From: Bryobacterales bacterium
Lineage (GTDB): Bacteria > Acidobacteriota > Terriglobia > Bryobacterales > Bryobacteraceae
Direction: 5' to 3'
Assembly (NCBI GenBank): GCA_016789785.1
Contig: JAEUQE010000118.1
Coordinates: 1-25,786, forward strand
Length of the DNA stretch: 25,786 nt
This document shows, one piece after another, positions 25,243 through 25,786 of this stretch; the stretch's first letter is position 1, and each line of letters begins with the position of its first letter. The notes below the pieces were generated by a model. It had not been told where the DNA came from. It ran no database searches and was given only the letters and a program-made list of their open reading frames with translations. The position numbers were made by a program, and so were the translations under genes.

Positions 25243-25786
25243 TCACGCTCGCCCCAGGCGCTTCAGGATCCGGTCTGCTGCCTGCACGCCTCGGTACTGA
25301 GCTTCCTCAAAGATCGAAAACCCGCTCAAATCCGAGTTCGCCAGTACGATATCTGAGCCCCACGCGACAAGCCGCCGCCGCGTCTCGCCGAAGATCCATC
25401 CCGGTGCCGGCCGCACCATTGCATGACCCAACCGCATCACGTCAATACGCGCCACGCACTGCCGGATATCGGGATGCGCACGCTCCAGATCGCGCAGAAT
25501 GAGATCCTTCCAATGGCCCCAGTCCTTCTCCAGAAGCATGCGCCGAACATCCGCCGGAGGCCGGTCCGCCAGAGCCCAGTAATAGGTCCACACCGAACGG
25601 TCAATGCGCGAATTCAGATTCTGATGTGTCGCGGCAACGTAACCAAGCGATGGCGAATCGTAGATCACGTTGTCCCAAGCCAACTCCGAGTTGTGGTCGC
25701 GAGGCATGCGATCGAGCGTCAGATTCGCCGTGATCCAGGGAGAGTACGTCAGCCCGCCGCAGTCCGGCGCTTCCTCCGAAACATAT
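25243..25786 (-). CDS. FAD-dependent oxidoreductase, C-terminal part (5' end outside window)
   Basis: The frame runs off the right edge without a start, reading backwards through SEEAPDCGGLTYSPWITANL into DNVIYDSPSLGYVAATHQ and VWTYYWALAD. The C-terminus DIVLANSDLSGFSIFEEAQYRG (about the last 40 residues) resembles the end of FAD/NAD(P)-binding amine oxidase-like proteins, where an acidic residue contacts the flavin. About 181 residues are visible; the nucleotide-binding Rossmann motif would lie upstream of the window. The substrate is unknown. An internal ATG at 25707 is not the true start, because family-like sequence continues before it. It is convergent with Uma2 copy 2, 4 bp apart. Confidence 0.7.
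   Translation of the reverse strand, partial: YVSEEAPDCGGLTYSPWITANLTLDRMPRDHNSELAWDNVIYDSPSLGYVAATHQNLNSRIDRSVWTYYWALADRPPADVRRMLLEKDWGHWKDLILRDLERAHPDIRQCVARIDVMRLGHAMVRPAPGWIFGETRRRLVAWGSDIVLANSDLSGFSIFEEAQYRGVQAADRILKRLGRA

Overview
This is a GC-rich bacterial window that most resembles Acidobacteriota of the Solibacter/Bryobacter type. Two proteins match the VWFA-related family first described from Acidobacteria (TIGR03436-like). One glycosidase-like protein ends in a Solibacter-type C-terminal domain (TIGR03437-like). The mix of secreted glycosidases, Uma2 nucleases and a bc complex also fits. No rRNA, tRNA, CRISPR array, insertion sequence or phage gene was seen.

Layout. Positions 1-3170 hold a translationally coupled pair of glycoside hydrolase-like genes (GH50-like, GH39-like). 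A decayed gene with a 22-bp tandem duplication follows (3.27-3.51 kb). Next comes an NfeD/slipin membrane operon (3.6-5.7 kb), then a convergent GT2 glycosyltransferase. A secreted GHL10-type glycosidase and a GT-C membrane glycosyltransferase occupy 6.7-10.3 kb. After that come a small PGPGW-type membrane protein, a PilZ c-di-GMP receptor and an MrfA/YprA-type DNA-repair helicase (10.3-13.4 kb). A leftward operon holds two VWA proteins and a coupled 66-residue protein (13.45-15.6 kb). Divergent from it is a Rieske / cytochrome b-dihaem c operon (15.7-17.9 kb). A 69-residue helical protein follows, then a Tat-signal enolase-superfamily sugar-acid dehydratase (18.4-19.7 kb), a WsfD-like polytopic membrane protein, an orphan NarL-type response regulator, a small exported protein and MetY. 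The window ends with a tandem Uma2 pair with mosaic divergence and the C-terminal part of an FAD oxidoreductase.

How the genes fit together. Three glycosidase-like genes and a rhamnonate dehydratase-like enzyme point to polysaccharide and sugar-acid catabolism. The GT2, GT-C and WsfD-like proteins point to envelope glycan synthesis. The Rieske and cytochrome b-c genes supply a quinol-oxidising complex. Neighbours are mostly short operons on alternating strands, so this looks like ordinary chromosome and not an island. The least ordinary items are the mosaic Uma2 pair, the cytochrome b with two fused c-type haem domains, the small protein coupled to the VWA genes, the Tat-signal dehydratase, and a 21-bp-phased GTAC array upstream of the PilZ gene. 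I found no clear new multi-gene defence system. All family names come from motifs read by eye, not from database searches.
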